A stretch of 64,000 bases of DNA. It comes from Salinicoccus carnicancri Crm. GTDB taxonomy: Bacteria > Bacillota > Bacilli > Staphylococcales > Salinicoccaceae. A program made the translations under genes and the position numbers. Below are positions 18,403 through 27,935 of the stretch, in pieces. A model generated the notes under the pieces. It was not told the origin of the DNA and ran no database searches. It saw only the letters and a program-made list of their open reading frames with translations. The stretch's first letter is position 1. Each line of letters begins with the position of its first letter. Where the stretch lies: NCBI RefSeq assembly GCF_000330705.1, contig NZ_ANAM01000008.1, positions 62,001-126,000 on the forward strand. The letters are read 5' to 3'.

Positions 18403-18741
18403 GTGGCATTTTTGTCAAGAATTGAAGCTTACAATGCACTCACATCACTGCTTGATGAAGTGGATGCACGGTACCGGAAGGCAAAGGACGGGTACGAATT
18501 CGACTTCGAAACGGAAATCGCACCGTTTCTTGAGACGAACAAGACCCTCGTATATAACATGGAGGAAATAGAAACCGATGGGCGGTTCGACCCGGTGACA
18601 AGGCAGAAGGTGGTCGAAGAGTTCCTGGAACTTCTGATGGCCTGCCATGCCGGGCGGTTCAGCAGAAAGCTCTACAAAGAAAAGACCAAGTTCATAAATA
18701 TGTGGGTGCAGCATGCCAAAAGGGAAGGTCTCATTTCATGA
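18403..18741 (+). CDS. yppE: YppE-like (DUF1798) protein
   Basis: A small helical protein of 112 residues, function unknown. The patterns VDARYRKAKDGYEFDF and EEFLELLMACHAGRFSRKLY fit the YppE family, which sits between recU and ypsA in related genomes. GTG 18403 follows AGGGA closely; TTG 18412 is an alternative start. The stop overlaps the ypsA start (ATGA). The 82-base gap shared with recU is AT-rich, with TATAAT at 18349-18354, but I could not assign clean promoters. Confidence 0.8.
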   Translation: MAFLSRIEAYNALTSLLDEVDARYRKAKDGYEFDFETEIAPFLETNKTLVYNMEEIETDGRFDPVTRQKVVEEFLELLMACHAGRFSRKLYKEKTKFINMWVQHAKREGLIS

Positions 18742-19277
18742 AGACACTGATAGCGGGATACCGCCCGTACGAGCTCGGCATATTCAAGGATAACGATGCC
18801 AAAAAAGAAGTCCTCACGGATTTTTTGAGGCATAAGATCCGCGAATATCTGGAGTCCGGAACGGAATGGTTCATCATACAGGGGTACACCGGCATAGAGC
18901 TCTATGCTGCAAAATGCATTCTTGACCTCAAGGAGGATTATGGTGTCGGGCTGGCAGTGCTGAAACCATTCCATGACTTTGATGAAAGGTATAAGGATGA
19001 AGAAAAGATTGCTCTCAAGGAAATACTGGCCGCATGCGATTTCCACAGATTCATTTTCGAAAAACCCTATGAAAATCCGGGAATGTTCAGGCAGATCAAC
19101 CGGTTCCTTATAGAGAATACGGATCAGGCCATGATCGTGTATGATGAAGAGACGCCGTCCAAAACACGATTCTTATACAACGAAATACTTGAATTCGAGG
19201 CGGATAATACGTATAATATTGAAAGAATACAATTTGATGAAATCAATACTTTCATAGATTCCAGATATGACAGTTGA
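18738..19277 (+). CDS. ypsA: YpsA (SLOG-fold, DUF1273) protein
   Basis: A 179-residue Rossmann-like SLOG protein. The B. subtilis and S. aureus relatives have been linked to cell-division control, and gene neighbourhood with gpsB is conserved. The N-terminus [15 protein letters not shown] and the block [17 protein letters not shown] contain the predicted ligand-binding glycines. ATG 18738 overlaps the yppE stop; AAGGGAAGG lies about 10 bases upstream. The ligand is not known. Confidence 0.9.
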   Translation: MKTLIAGYRPYELGIFKDNDAKKEVLTDFLRHKIREYLESGTEWFIIQGYTGIELYAAKCILDLKEDYGVGLAVLKPFHDFDERYKDEEKIALKEILAACDFHRFIFEKPYENPGMFRQINRFLIENTDQAMIVYDEETPSKTRFLYNEILEFEADNTYNIERIQFDEINTFIDSRYDS

Positions 19278-19288
19278 GAGGTGAGACG

Positions 19289-19615
19289 ATGAGTGAACAG
19301 ACGCTGAAATTGTCAGCAAAGGATATTTTTGAGAAGGAATTCGAAAAGTCCGTCCGGGGGTTCAAACCCCTCGAAGTGGATAGTTTCCTCGATGATGTGA
19401 TCAGTGACTATCAGAAGATGGCTGATATGAACAGCAATCTCAAGCGCCTGGAGGAAGAGAATGCCCGGCTGAAAAAAGAAGTCGAGGACCTAAGAATCCG
19501 TGTTGCAACGAAATCAAGATCAGCTGACAACCAGACCCAGAATCATCAGATAGACATCCTCAAGAGATTGAGCAGTCTGGAGAAGAAAGTGTTTGGCCAA
19601 TCAAAAGTGAACTGA
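19289..19615 (+). CDS. gpsB: Cell-division protein GpsB
   Basis: DivIVA-like coiled-coil adaptor coordinating septal and lateral wall synthesis, binding class A PBPs such as the PonA encoded nearby. The membrane- and PBP-binding N-terminal domain is about residues 1-65 ([20 protein letters not shown]), followed by a coiled coil and a C-terminal helix. ATG 19289 is preferred because GAGAGGTGAG precedes it; the TTG at 19274 lies upstream of that site. Length 108 residues is typical. The RNase P RNA gene follows. Confidence 0.94.
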   Translation: MSEQTLKLSAKDIFEKEFEKSVRGFKPLEVDSFLDDVISDYQKMADMNSNLKRLEEENARLKKEVEDLRIRVATKSRSADNQTQNHQIDILKRLSSLEKKVFGQSKVN

Positions 19616-19644
19616 TCTTCCGAAGATCATTCATGAAACCAGCA

Positions 19645-20053
19645 CGGTGTTTCTGATAATCGCTATGCATTCCTAAGATGCATAGAGGAAAGTCCATGCT
19701 CACACGATCCTGAGATGGTCGTAGTGTTCGTGCCTGACGAAACAATAAGTCAGGGCAGCCCGTCTAAGACGGCTGACGGCTGTGAACCGGCCTAAGTGTG
19801 AATTCATATGGCCCTAGTAACTGTAAAAGTGCCACAGTGACGGAGCTTCAGCAGAAATGCATGAAGGTGGAACGCGGTAAACCCCTCGAGTGAGCAATCC
19901 AAATTAGGTAGGAGCACTTTCCAACGGGAATTCAACCCGAGGAAAGATATTACGATAGTAGTATAGACAGATGATTATCACCAATGTGCGAGTGTAGCTA
20001 GTGCACGCCCGCAGCACAGCGGTACAGAACATGGCTTATAGAGACACCGGACT
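19645..20053 (+). ncRNA. rnpB: RNase P RNA, Bacillus (type B) class
   Basis: Catalytic RNA of RNase P, which matures tRNA 5' ends. Conserved blocks are visible in order: AGAGGAAAGTCCATGCTC, GTGCCACAGTGACG, GGTGGAACGCGGTAAACCCC, GGGAATTCAACCCG, and ACATGGCTTATAG near the 3' end. The P1 helix pairs GGTGTTTC (19646-19653) with GAGACACC (20041-20048), which sets the approximate ends. Location after gpsB is conserved in Firmicutes. The exact 5' end and promoter are not certain. Confidence 0.97.
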
Positions 20054-20059
20054 AGAGAC

Positions 20060-20090
20060 GCTCTCCATCACGTATGGAGAGCTTTTATTT
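20060..20090 (+). terminator. Terminator of rnpB
   Basis: Stem GCTCTCCAT (20060-20068)/ATGGAGAGC (20074-20082) followed by a TTTTATTTT run. Confidence 0.9.
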
Positions 20091-20134
20091 TACAAATTTT
20101 GATATTACATAAACCACACAGGGAGGGTAATTTA

Positions 20135-21265
20135 ATGACTTTTAAATTACTGGCAAACACACCGATGGGACTCGAACGGGTAGTCGCGGATGAAATTGAA
20201 TCGCTCGGATACGAGACCACACTCGAAAACGGCAGAGTCTTCTTTGAAGGGGGAGCAGAAGCGATCATCAGGACCAACTTGATGATGCGCACCGCCGACA
20301 GGATCCGTATCATCATCGGAGACTTTGAAGCGAAAACTTTCGATGAACTGTTCGAGCAGACCAAGGCCCTGCCCTGGTCGGATATTCTCGGCCCCGGGGC
20401 AGAATTCCCAGTGACCGGCCGGTCCCACAAATCGACACTCTACAGTGTGCCGGATGTGCAGCGTATTGTAAAAAAGGCAGTGGTCGAGCATCTCAGAGAT
20501 GATTTCAGCATCAAAGGCAAGCTCCCCGAGAGCGGCCCACGCTACAAAATTGATGTCTCCATCCATAAGGACCGCGCTCTCCTCACCATCGACACCAGTG
20601 GGCCCGCCCTTCACCGCCGTGGCTACCGCACCGGCCAGGGGGAAGCACCGATCAAGGAGACCCTCGCAGCTTCCATGCTGAAACTTGCAAACTATGACGG
20701 CACCAAGCCGCTCATCGACCCCTTTGCGGGCTCGGGTACGATTGTGATAGAGGCGGCAATGATCGCGCTCAATATTGCGCCCGGTTCTAACAGGACATTC
20801 GACTCGGAAAAATGGGATATAGTTCCGCTGGAAGAATGGCGCAGAATACGCACGGAACTCGAGGAGGCTGCCCTCTATGACAGGGAAACCGAAATATATG
20901 CCTCGGACATAGATGAACACATGATCCAGATTGCACGGGACAATGCGATGGAGGTTGGCCTGGATGACAACATCCGTTTTGAGGTGAAGGATATCCATCA
21001 CCTCAAAGCCAGGGAGGGAGCAGTACAGATGGTGACCAACCCGCCTTACGGTGAGCGCATCGGGGAGGCAAAAGCTGTCGAGGACATGTACAGTCGGGTC
21101 GGAGAACTGATGAAATCGAATCCTGCCCTGAGCGTCTACCTGATGACATCCAACAAAGAATTCGAGCATATTGTAGGCAAAAAGGCGACAAAACGCAGAA
21201 AGCTGTTCAACGGTTACATCGAAACGACATTCTTCCAATACTGGGGAAAGCGGGCTGAAGACTGA
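20135..21265 (+). CDS. THUMP-domain class I RNA methyltransferase (RlmL/YpsC family)
   Basis: Probable SAM-dependent rRNA guanine-N2 methyltransferase. The N-terminal THUMP/ferredoxin-like region (about 1-160) binds RNA. The Rossmann domain contains DPFAGSGTIVIEAA (motif I) and TNPPYGERIG, the N-methyltransferase motif IV. ATG 20135 follows GGGAGGG. The 376 residues match B. subtilis YpsC, also beside rnpB. The exact target base is inferred only from the family. The dynamin gene begins at the base after its stop. Confidence 0.9.
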   Translation: MTFKLLANTPMGLERVVADEIESLGYETTLENGRVFFEGGAEAIIRTNLMMRTADRIRIIIGDFEAKTFDELFEQTKALPWSDILGPGAEFPVTGRSHKSTLYSVPDVQRIVKKAVVEHLRDDFSIKGKLPESGPRYKIDVSIHKDRALLTIDTSGPALHRRGYRTGQGEAPIKETLAASMLKLANYDGTKPLIDPFAGSGTIVIEAAMIALNIAPGSNRTFDSEKWDIVPLEEWRRIRTELEEAALYDRETEIYASDIDEHMIQIARDNAMEVGLDDNIRFEVKDIHHLKAREGAVQMVTNPPYGERIGEAKAVEDMYSRVGELMKSNPALSVYLMTSNKEFEHIVGKKATKRRKLFNGYIETTFFQYWGKRAED

Positions 21266-24200
21266 GTGAAGCATTCATCGACACTGGAGATATTATACAA
21301 ACTGAAAAAAGAGATACTCAAATCTAACAATCATGTACTCGTTTCACAGATTGATCATGCAATCATGAAAACATACAAAGACCAGCTTGTGTTCTCATTC
21401 ATCGGACATTACTCTGCAGGCAAGTCAAGCCTGATCAACCACCTGCTCGACCAGAAGATCCTGCCGTCGTCCCCTGTGCCGACGACAAGCAATACCGTCT
21501 CCGTCCAGGTCGGTGAATCCGAAGAGATGAAGGCCTTCATCGACCAGTATAAATATATACCGCTCGAAAACTACGCGGCGCTCCGGGATCTGAACACAAA
21601 AGATCTTGATATCACATCAATAGAAATGGATGTGAAACACCCTGTCTTCCAAGACCGCACGGTGTTCCAGGATACGCCCGGAGTGGATTCCAGTACACGG
21701 GGGCACGAGGAGAGTGCCAGCCGTTTCCTCCTGAACAGCGACTATATCTTCTTCACGGTGGAATACAACCATGTTGAGAGCGAACACAACCTGAAGCTCC
21801 TCAGAGACATCGCGGCCCTCGGCATTCCTTTTGCGCTTGTGATCAATCAGGTCGACAAGCATGACGACAGCGAACTGACCATGGATACCTTCCTCTCAAG
21901 GATCCAATCGACGCTCGGACAGTGGAGGATAGAACCTGAAGAAATATTCACGACAACCATCTATGACTCGCCCTACAATGAAATTACAGAACTGATCAAC
22001 CTGATCACCGGCATCGAAGGAAAACATGAGGCATACAAGGCAGACTATCACGAACGCATCATTTCGAATATCGAGGACAGGCAGATGCAGTATATAGCCG
22101 GTGAACTCGGTGACATTTTCAAAAGACAGCCCGCAGCGGAGGGGAAGTCCGCCGAAGAGGTCAACAGTCATATAGCCTATCTCGAAAACGCAATTAAAAA
22201 CGATGCGCTTGCCGGTCTTCACGAAGATCCCGACGCACTGACGGATTATGTCAGACAGCGCACGAAGGATATAGCGAAAAACAGCTACCTGTATCCGCAC
22301 CCGGTGAAAAGCGCCATCACCGACTATCTCAAAGTGATATCCGGCGATATACGTGCCGGCGGTTTATTCGGCAGGAAGAAAAAGCAGGAGGCACTGTACA
22401 ATGGAACCCTTCGTGACATAGAAGAAGCAATCACTCCCGTCATAGGTACAGAAATCGACGCACCCGTCAACGGACTCTTCGGGGAGCTGGGTCTGACCGG
22501 GGCGCCCTTCAGGTACAGATGGGGGAGCGGCCTCCTTCATGAGGAGGAAATCACTACATTGAGCAATGCCTATATACTCAATTATCTGGATAAGCTCAAA
22601 CGCAGTGTGGAAAAGGATGTTTCACATCAGGCGGTGGACCATCTCGGCAGACTCGAGGCCGGCAATGTACAGGATATGCACGGAAGTGAGGAGCTCACCG
22701 GCGAACGCGCCGATTATGAGCAGATCAAAAGTCTTCTGAAACTGAAAGAATCACTGGAGACTGCCAACTACAGACATTTCTACATCCATATGGATGACGA
22801 GCTGGAAAAATTGAATCTGGCGGAACCCGTTGAACATGATTTCGAAAATGCCAGCGCCGGGGAATCCGAAAGCACCGGCAATTATCAGGTGGAAGAGGAG
22901 GCAGCAGTGGATATATCGATGTTCAGAAGGGTGCGCGCACTGCTCGAAGGACACCCGAGGCACGAGAGGTTCAGCCGTGTGTTCACAGACAAGCTCGCCC
23001 GGATTGACGGCGGCCTTGTGAATATCAGTATCTTCGGCGGTTTCAGTGCGGGCAAGACGACTTTCATCAATGCCCTGATGGGGGAGGCAAAACTAAGAAC
23101 AAGTCCGAACCCGACCACTGCGGCAATCACGGAGATAAATGGCGGCAGTGAAAGTTATGCCGTCTACAAACGGGAAGAGGATCTCGCCGGCGCGCTGAAA
23201 GTGATTACAAATCAGGATGGCAGTTCCACAGCGGACTACATGGGCTGGCTGAAACGTTATCGCAACACAGTAGCAGAGGCACATGTGCCGTTCGTAAACG
23301 GTGTGTATCACAATTACGAATCCTATAAGCCATATCTCGGTCAGACATTGCCAATAACATCCGATGAACTCATTTACAAGATCGGTTCGGATCATGATGC
23401 GATATTCATCCATAAGGCACTGCTTTCGGTTCCCGGCGAATTGACTGAAAGGTTTAGCATCGTGGACTCCCCGGGGATAAACTCCATCAATCAGCGGCAC
23501 ACGAAGGAAACACACAATATCATTGCAGGCAGTGACCTGATCATATACGTGTCCTACTACAACCACGTGTTCAGCCGTTCGGATGAGAGCTTCCTCAAGT
23601 ATATCCAGTCCATCAAAGGCGATGATTTCCCGGTCATATTCATCATCAATGCCGTAGATCTGATGAAATCCGAAGAAGATCTGGAAAAAGTGATCGACTA
23701 TATGTCCGGCTCGCTCAGGCAGCTCGGGCTAAGAAACGTCATATTCCCTCTATCCAGCAAACGGGCGCTCGAGGGCGGTGACGAAGGGTTCAGCACGGCG
23801 AAGGCAGGCATCATGGAGTTGGCTGAAAAGAATGCCGCAAAAATCCAGACAGCTTCCCTCGAAGAGACAAAGGCACAGCTTGAAGCGGCGCTTGAGAGCA
23901 ATATCAGGAGATATGCCAACCAGCAGGAAGAGATTGCAAAAATAGAACGCACACGGCGGATGCTCACAGAAGAGCTCAGAAACCATACAGCAATGGATAT
24001 GGTACCTTTATTGGACCAGGAAGCAGATATCATACTGTCCCACATGGACAGGCAGCTTGAACTGAAACTCTATGATCACCTTAAAGGCCTCATCACGGTG
24101 CACGACATGTCGGACAGGAAGTTCATGGCCAAAAATGAAGCGATGCTCAAAAGAGAAATCAACCAGTTCCTGAGCATGGAAGCGGCGACTGCATTCAATG

Positions 24201-24643
24201 CCGTATACCGGAAAGCGGACGCAGAATACGAACAGTCTGTCCGGCAGCTCAACGAACGGCTCAAAGAAGCGAATACCGCCGAAACCCTTGCCAATCCCTC
24301 TGTGGAGGGGGAACAGCTTGAAACAGCAATAGATGCGGGCATCCTTGAATCCCACGGCAAATCGCTGAACCAGGCACGCAGTAGCACGAAAGCCTTCAGA
24401 GAAGAACTCCTGGAACTTTCAAGAGCTCTGATACAATCCATCGACCATGAATCGGTAAAATCTGATGTGGAAGGCATGTCCCGCCGCTACATGTCTCTTA
24501 AAGATGAGGTTTCCAAAGACAATAAGGCGGCTATACTCGCCTCACTCACAGAACCGCTTCCCGAAATAAGCAGGGAAGATCATGATGAGGACAAAATGCT
24601 GCTTGAAACAATCAGACAGACGACGGAGGTGGAAGCATTATGA
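21266..24643 (+). CDS. dynA: Two-headed bacterial dynamin-like protein
   Basis: Membrane-remodelling GTPase with two tandem dynamin modules in 1125 residues, the layout of B. subtilis DynA (YpbR). Head 1 has G1 GHYSAGKS at 47-54, DTPGVDS and INQVDKH. Head 2 has G1 GFSAGKTT at about 592-600, DSPGINS and INAVDLM. Helical stalk segments follow each head. DynA is thought to protect membranes against pores and phage damage. It starts with GTG directly after the preceding stop and ends in an ATGA overlap with the rhodanese gene. Confidence 0.92.
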   Translation: MKHSSTLEILYKLKKEILKSNNHVLVSQIDHAIMKTYKDQLVFSFIGHYSAGKSSLINHLLDQKILPSSPVPTTSNTVSVQVGESEEMKAFIDQYKYIPLENYAALRDLNTKDLDITSIEMDVKHPVFQDRTVFQDTPGVDSSTRGHEESASRFLLNSDYIFFTVEYNHVESEHNLKLLRDIAALGIPFALVINQVDKHDDSELTMDTFLSRIQSTLGQWRIEPEEIFTTTIYDSPYNEITELINLITGIEGKHEAYKADYHERIISNIEDRQMQYIAGELGDIFKRQPAAEGKSAEEVNSHIAYLENAIKNDALAGLHEDPDALTDYVRQRTKDIAKNSYLYPHPVKSAITDYLKVISGDIRAGGLFGRKKKQEALYNGTLRDIEEAITPVIGTEIDAPVNGLFGELGLTGAPFRYRWGSGLLHEEEITTLSNAYILNYLDKLKRSVEKDVSHQAVDHLGRLEAGNVQDMHGSEELTGERADYEQIKSLLKLKESLETANYRHFYIHMDDELEKLNLAEPVEHDFENASAGESESTGNYQVEEEAAVDISMFRRVRALLEGHPRHERFSRVFTDKLARIDGGLVNISIFGGFSAGKTTFINALMGEAKLRTSPNPTTAAITEINGGSESYAVYKREEDLAGALKVITNQDGSSTADYMGWLKRYRNTVAEAHVPFVNGVYHNYESYKPYLGQTLPITSDELIYKIGSDHDAIFIHKALLSVPGELTERFSIVDSPGINSINQRHTKETHNIIAGSDLIIYVSYYNHVFSRSDESFLKYIQSIKGDDFPVIFIINAVDLMKSEEDLEKVIDYMSGSLRQLGLRNVIFPLSSKRALEGGDEGFSTAKAGIMELAEKNAAKIQTASLEETKAQLEAALESNIRRYANQQEEIAKIERTRRMLTEELRNHTAMDMVPLLDQEADIILSHMDRQLELKLYDHLKGLITVHDMSDRKFMAKNEAMLKREINQFLSMEAATAFNAVYRKADAEYEQSVRQLNERLKEANTAETLANPSVEGEQLETAIDAGILESHGKSLNQARSSTKAFREELLELSRALIQSIDHESVKSDVEGMSRRYMSLKDEVSKDNKAAILASLTEPLPEISREDHDEDKMLLETIRQTTEVEAL

Positions 24644-25494
24644 TTATTGATGCAAAAACATCAGGCAAACTGGGCAAACGCAAACTGACACTTGCCGACT
24701 GCAGGAACGTCATGGATAATCACAGCTCATCAGTGGAACGGATAGAGAAGTCACCGGTGGAAGGTTCCGTCCATATCAGCCAGGTTCCATGGATGTTCAC
24801 CGAAGACGGTATGAACGGCGGGAGACATCCGATTCCAAATTCGGGGGTGATCGATACACTTTATGATGCCCTCGGAGGCGGCACTAACGATATCATTCTT
24901 TTCGCAGATGAAAACAGCTTTTTCCATACACGCCTGTACTACCTGTTCAGACTATACGGACACAACGTTTTCCTGTGGAATGATTCCGTGCAGGCGCTTG
25001 AGAGTCTGACAACAGACAGGGATGCTGCTGCAGTGCCACTTGAAGATGTAAGCATACAGGCGGGAAACCGGGAAGTGTCTGAAGACATATTCCGTTCAAT
25101 GGAAGACGTACAGGCTAGAGCAGGCAGACCTCATGTACTGCTGATCGATGTCAGGTCACGGAACAGGTATCTCGGGCTCGAGGAGCCCATCGACAGCAGG
25201 AAGGGGCATATTCCTTCCGCAATCAACATACCCCTGCCTACAATCCATAAGGATGGTGTCATTGATTTCGGCGCCCTCCGATACATGAGGACAGAACTCG
25301 AAAAATACAGGGAAATCATCGTGTATTGCGGCTCCGGCATGAGTGCAACACCGATGTTCGTACTGCTGGATGAGATGCGTCTGCCGGTAAAACTGTATGG
25401 CGGGAGCTTTTCCGAATGGATTACAGACAGTGACAACGCGGTGGAAACGGGAGACACCCGGCTGAATGAAAGGATGGGCAGAATATATGGATAG
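24640..25494 (+). CDS. Two-domain rhodanese-like sulfurtransferase
   Basis: A 284-residue protein with an N-terminal inactive rhodanese domain and a C-terminal active domain. The catalytic cysteine is C230 in the loop CGSGMSA, the pattern of mercaptopyruvate/thiosulfate sulfurtransferases. GHIPSAINIPL is the usual rhodanese motif. The start overlaps the dynA stop and is served by GGAGGTGG. It overlaps the exonuclease gene by 8 bases. Its sulfur acceptor is unknown. Confidence 0.88.
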   Translation: MIIDAKTSGKLGKRKLTLADCRNVMDNHSSSVERIEKSPVEGSVHISQVPWMFTEDGMNGGRHPIPNSGVIDTLYDALGGGTNDIILFADENSFFHTRLYYLFRLYGHNVFLWNDSVQALESLTTDRDAAAVPLEDVSIQAGNREVSEDIFRSMEDVQARAGRPHVLLIDVRSRNRYLGLEEPIDSRKGHIPSAINIPLPTIHKDGVIDFGALRYMRTELEKYREIIVYCGSGMSATPMFVLLDEMRLPVKLYGGSFSEWITDSDNAVETGDTRLNERMGRIYG

Positions 25495-26362
25495 TGATAA
25501 AACGCTGGTCATAGACGGAATGGCTCTTTTGTTCAGGCATTTCTTTGCAACCAGTTTCCGCAACCAGTTCATGATCAATGAAGCCGGAGTACCGACGAAC
25601 GGCACCCAGGGCATGATCAGACATACTCTCAAGCTCCTGGAAATACTGAAGCCCTCAAGAATGATCATCACGTGGGATATGGGGTCTGAGACAATACGCA
25701 ATGAATGGTTCAAAGATTATAAGAAGAACCGCACGGCACCGCCCGAGGAACTGATTCCCCAGTTTGACTATGTAAAAGAAGTCATTGATGACATCGGATT
25801 CTGCCAGACCGGAATCAGTGGGTATGAAGCAGACGATATCATCGGCACACTTTCAAAGAAATATGATGATCTCATCATCGTCAGCGGGGACCGTGACCTG
25901 CTGCAGCTTCTGGATGGTACAAATGACATCTGGCTGACGAAGAAAGGTTTTACAGAGTACAATATGTATACGAAGGACCTGTTCGAAGCACAGTACGGTA
26001 TACACCCCGAACAGTTCATAGACGTGAAGGCGCTCATGGGCGATCCCGGGGACGGCTATTTCGGAGTCAAGGGCATCGGTGAGAAGACTGCACTCAAACT
26101 GATCAGGGAACATGGCAGCATAGAACAGCTGCTCCTGAACCTGGACAGTCTGACTCCTTCTGTCAAATCGAAGATCGAAGCGGACAGAGCGTCCCTCGAT
26201 ATGTCGCTCAGACTTGCAAGAATAATTACGGATGTCCCCGTTGATATAAACCTCGTTGAGACAAGATCACCGCTTTCTGTAAATCCCGGGCACATCAAAT
26301 CCGTACTGGAGGGCCATAATCTGACCATCAGCAGCAGATATGTGGGCACACTGGATCTATGA
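25487..26362 (+). CDS. 5'-3' exonuclease, PolA-N/flap-endonuclease family (YpcP-like)
   Basis: A stand-alone 5'-3' exonuclease of 291 residues, similar to the N-terminal domain of DNA polymerase I; it should remove RNA primers or flaps. The metal-binding N-terminal motif VIDGMALLFRHFFA, the EADDIIGTL and SGDRDLLQL blocks, and the helix-hairpin-helix region YFGVKGIGEKTALKL are intact. ATG 25487 gives the family N-terminus; the frame extends upstream into the rhodanese gene only. It ends in an ATGA overlap with the RNase H-like gene, a natural pairing for primer processing. Confidence 0.93.
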   Translation: MDSDKTLVIDGMALLFRHFFATSFRNQFMINEAGVPTNGTQGMIRHTLKLLEILKPSRMIITWDMGSETIRNEWFKDYKKNRTAPPEELIPQFDYVKEVIDDIGFCQTGISGYEADDIIGTLSKKYDDLIIVSGDRDLLQLLDGTNDIWLTKKGFTEYNMYTKDLFEAQYGIHPEQFIDVKALMGDPGDGYFGVKGIGEKTALKLIREHGSIEQLLLNLDSLTPSVKSKIEADRASLDMSLRLARIITDVPVDINLVETRSPLSVNPGHIKSVLEGHNLTISSRYVGTLDL

Positions 26363-26754
26363 CGATGGTATATATTGATGCTGCTGCGTCACAAAACCCT
26401 AAAATGGCGGCGGGCGCAGTGGTATTCAAAGATGGTGGGGCCGCCCTGGAGTACACAGTCTTCCTTGGGGAAATGGATAACCATGAAGGGGAATGGGCCG
26501 TGCTCCTGTTTGCTGTCGAAAAGGCAGTGGAACACGGTTTCACCTCCCTCATCATACACACGGATTCCAAAGTGGTCTCCGACAGTTTTGACAGAGGCTT
26601 TGTCAAAAATCCTGTGTTCAGGGAATACTACAGGAGAATTGAAGCTGAACTTGACCAATTTGACCTGTTCCTGGTGAGTTGGAAACCGAGACGCGAAAAC
26701 CGCCGTGCGGATGAACTCGCCAGGGATACCTTATACAGGCATAAAAAAGGGTGA
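26359..26754 (+). CDS. RNase HI-like protein
   Basis: A 131-residue RNase H-fold protein with the full DEDD set: D7 (YIDAAA), E45 (EGEWAVLL), D69 (IHTDSK) and D118 (RRADELAR). It probably cleaves RNA in RNA-DNA hybrids, fitting its overlap with a flap exonuclease gene. It lacks the N-terminal hybrid-binding domain. The last codons and stop lie inside the terminator hairpin. ATG 26365 is an alternative start with little consequence. Confidence 0.9.
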   Translation: MTMVYIDAAASQNPKMAAGAVVFKDGGAALEYTVFLGEMDNHEGEWAVLLFAVEKAVEHGFTSLIIHTDSKVVSDSFDRGFVKNPVFREYYRRIEAELDQFDLFLVSWKPRRENRRADELARDTLYRHKKG

Positions 26755-26777
26755 GCAGGCTGGTCATCCTTTTTTTA
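26743..26777 (+). terminator. Terminator overlapping the end of the RNase H gene
   Basis: Stem AAAAAAGGGTGA/TCATCCTTTTTT (12 pairs, one G-U) with a 9-base loop and a T run. The stem includes the stop codon. Confidence 0.85.
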
Positions 26778-26817
26778 TGGGTGCCGATTATGTATAATTG
26801 GTTCAGGAGGTTGAAAT

Positions 26818-26991
26818 GTGAATACCAAAGTTTTGGATAAGATCAACAATCTTGAAGAGAAATACTGTCGTGACTGTATCCTGAAGATGCTCAACAGGCA
26901 GCAGGGAAGTAAGACGACTGCACATAATTTCTGTATACATGAATGCTCCGTAGGCAAACAGATACGGGCACATGGCAACAATCTGCAATAG
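26818..26991 (+). CDS. Small zinc-finger protein (57 residues)
   Basis: A short gene starting at GTG 26818, with AGGAGG (26805-26810) seven bases upstream and TATAAT at 26793-26798 as a likely -10 box. The product has a CRDC pair near residue 18 and HNFCIHEC near 40, a Cys-x2-Cys plus His/Cys-x3-Cys pattern that looks zinc-binding. It resembles the DUF2602 small zinc-finger proteins of Bacilli, but I assign that only by motif. Its stop lies in the ribosome site of cvfC, so the two are probably co-transcribed. Confidence 0.75.
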   Translation: MNTKVLDKINNLEEKYCRDCILKMLNRQQGSKTTAHNFCIHECSVGKQIRAHGNNLQ

Positions 26992-27267
26992 GAGGATCAT
27001 AATGGAAATTGTAAGAATTGAACCGACACCAAGCCCCAACACTATGAAAATTACCGTTAGTGAAGAGAAGGCGGAAATGAAATCATCCACTTACAGGGAA
27101 GTTTCAGACGATGCACCGGATTTCATCAACCGCATCCTTGAACTTGATGATGTAAAAAGCGTATTTCACGCCCTCGATTTCATCTCGGTCGACAAATCTC
27201 CGAAAGTGGACTGGGAGACGCTCATTCCACAGATCGAAGAAACATTTGCCGGCGGATCGGAAGATGT

Positions 27268-27276
27268 AAAAAAAAA
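27268..27276 (+). repeat. A9 homopolymer at the first cvfC frameshift
   Basis: Nine consecutive A residues where frame 2 must become frame 1. A tract of ten would keep the gene in frame. Confidence 0.85.
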
Positions 27277-27919
27277 CTTGAATTAGATACCAAATACGGA
27301 GAGGTCACCACCCAGGTGCTCACCTTCAAAAACATTCCATACCAGATCAAATTGAATGATGGCGAGGAACACCGAAGACAACTTCCGGAGCGTTTTACTG
27401 AAGCTGTGACTGAAGCGACGCTGCCGGAAGACAACATCATTCTTCTGCGCAAATGGAAAGATTTCGGTATCCGCTACGGTGGACCGGAAGAGATCTTTAC
27501 CGAAGTCTCCGAAGAGATCGGGGCCCTCTATAATGAAGAGCAGCTCGAACGTCTGGTGGATGAGGCGAAAACCAAAAGAACACCGGAACCGAAGCGGTAT
27601 TTCAAAGTCACTACAGAGGACTTCAGGTCCAAAGAGGACTGGAAAGAACGCCTGTGGCTCCTTGACCATATGGAAACACCGACAAAGGCAGACTACAAAG
27701 TCCTGGCACTCGCACTCGAAGACGAAAAGATGCAGGTGCGGAGGGAAGCCGTCAGTCTGCTTGCCATGATTGAAGAGAAAAGCACCCTGCCGTACCTGAA
27801 GGCCGGCCTGAACGACAAATCCGTGCCTGTCAGACGTACTGCCGGGGATGCATACAGCGATCTTGGATTTTCTGAGGGCCTGGATGACATGTATCAGGCA
27901 CTCGGGGATAAAAGTCCGA

Positions 27920-27935
27920 TTGTGCGCTTGTGCGC
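27920..27935 (+). repeat. Perfect 8-bp tandem duplication at the second cvfC frameshift
   Basis: Two adjacent copies of TTGTGCGC. One copy restores the expected protein reading across the site. Confidence 0.92.

Noticed and set aside
19613-19629. Palindrome TGATCTTCCGAAGATCA at the gpsB stop as a terminator
   Set aside because: The loop would be too small and there is no T run; it may only be a chance palindrome before rnpB.
20147-21274. 375-codon minus-strand open frame
   Set aside because: It lies wholly opposite the RNA methyltransferase gene, has no recognisable domain, and such long antisense frames are common in moderately GC-rich genes.
27263-27286. Programmed -1 frameshift in cvfC at the A9 tract
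   Set aside because: The A AAA AAA run is slippery and the shift direction fits, but the second break downstream is a tandem duplication that recoding cannot fix, and known relatives are one continuous frame. Pseudogene or slippage switching is simpler.
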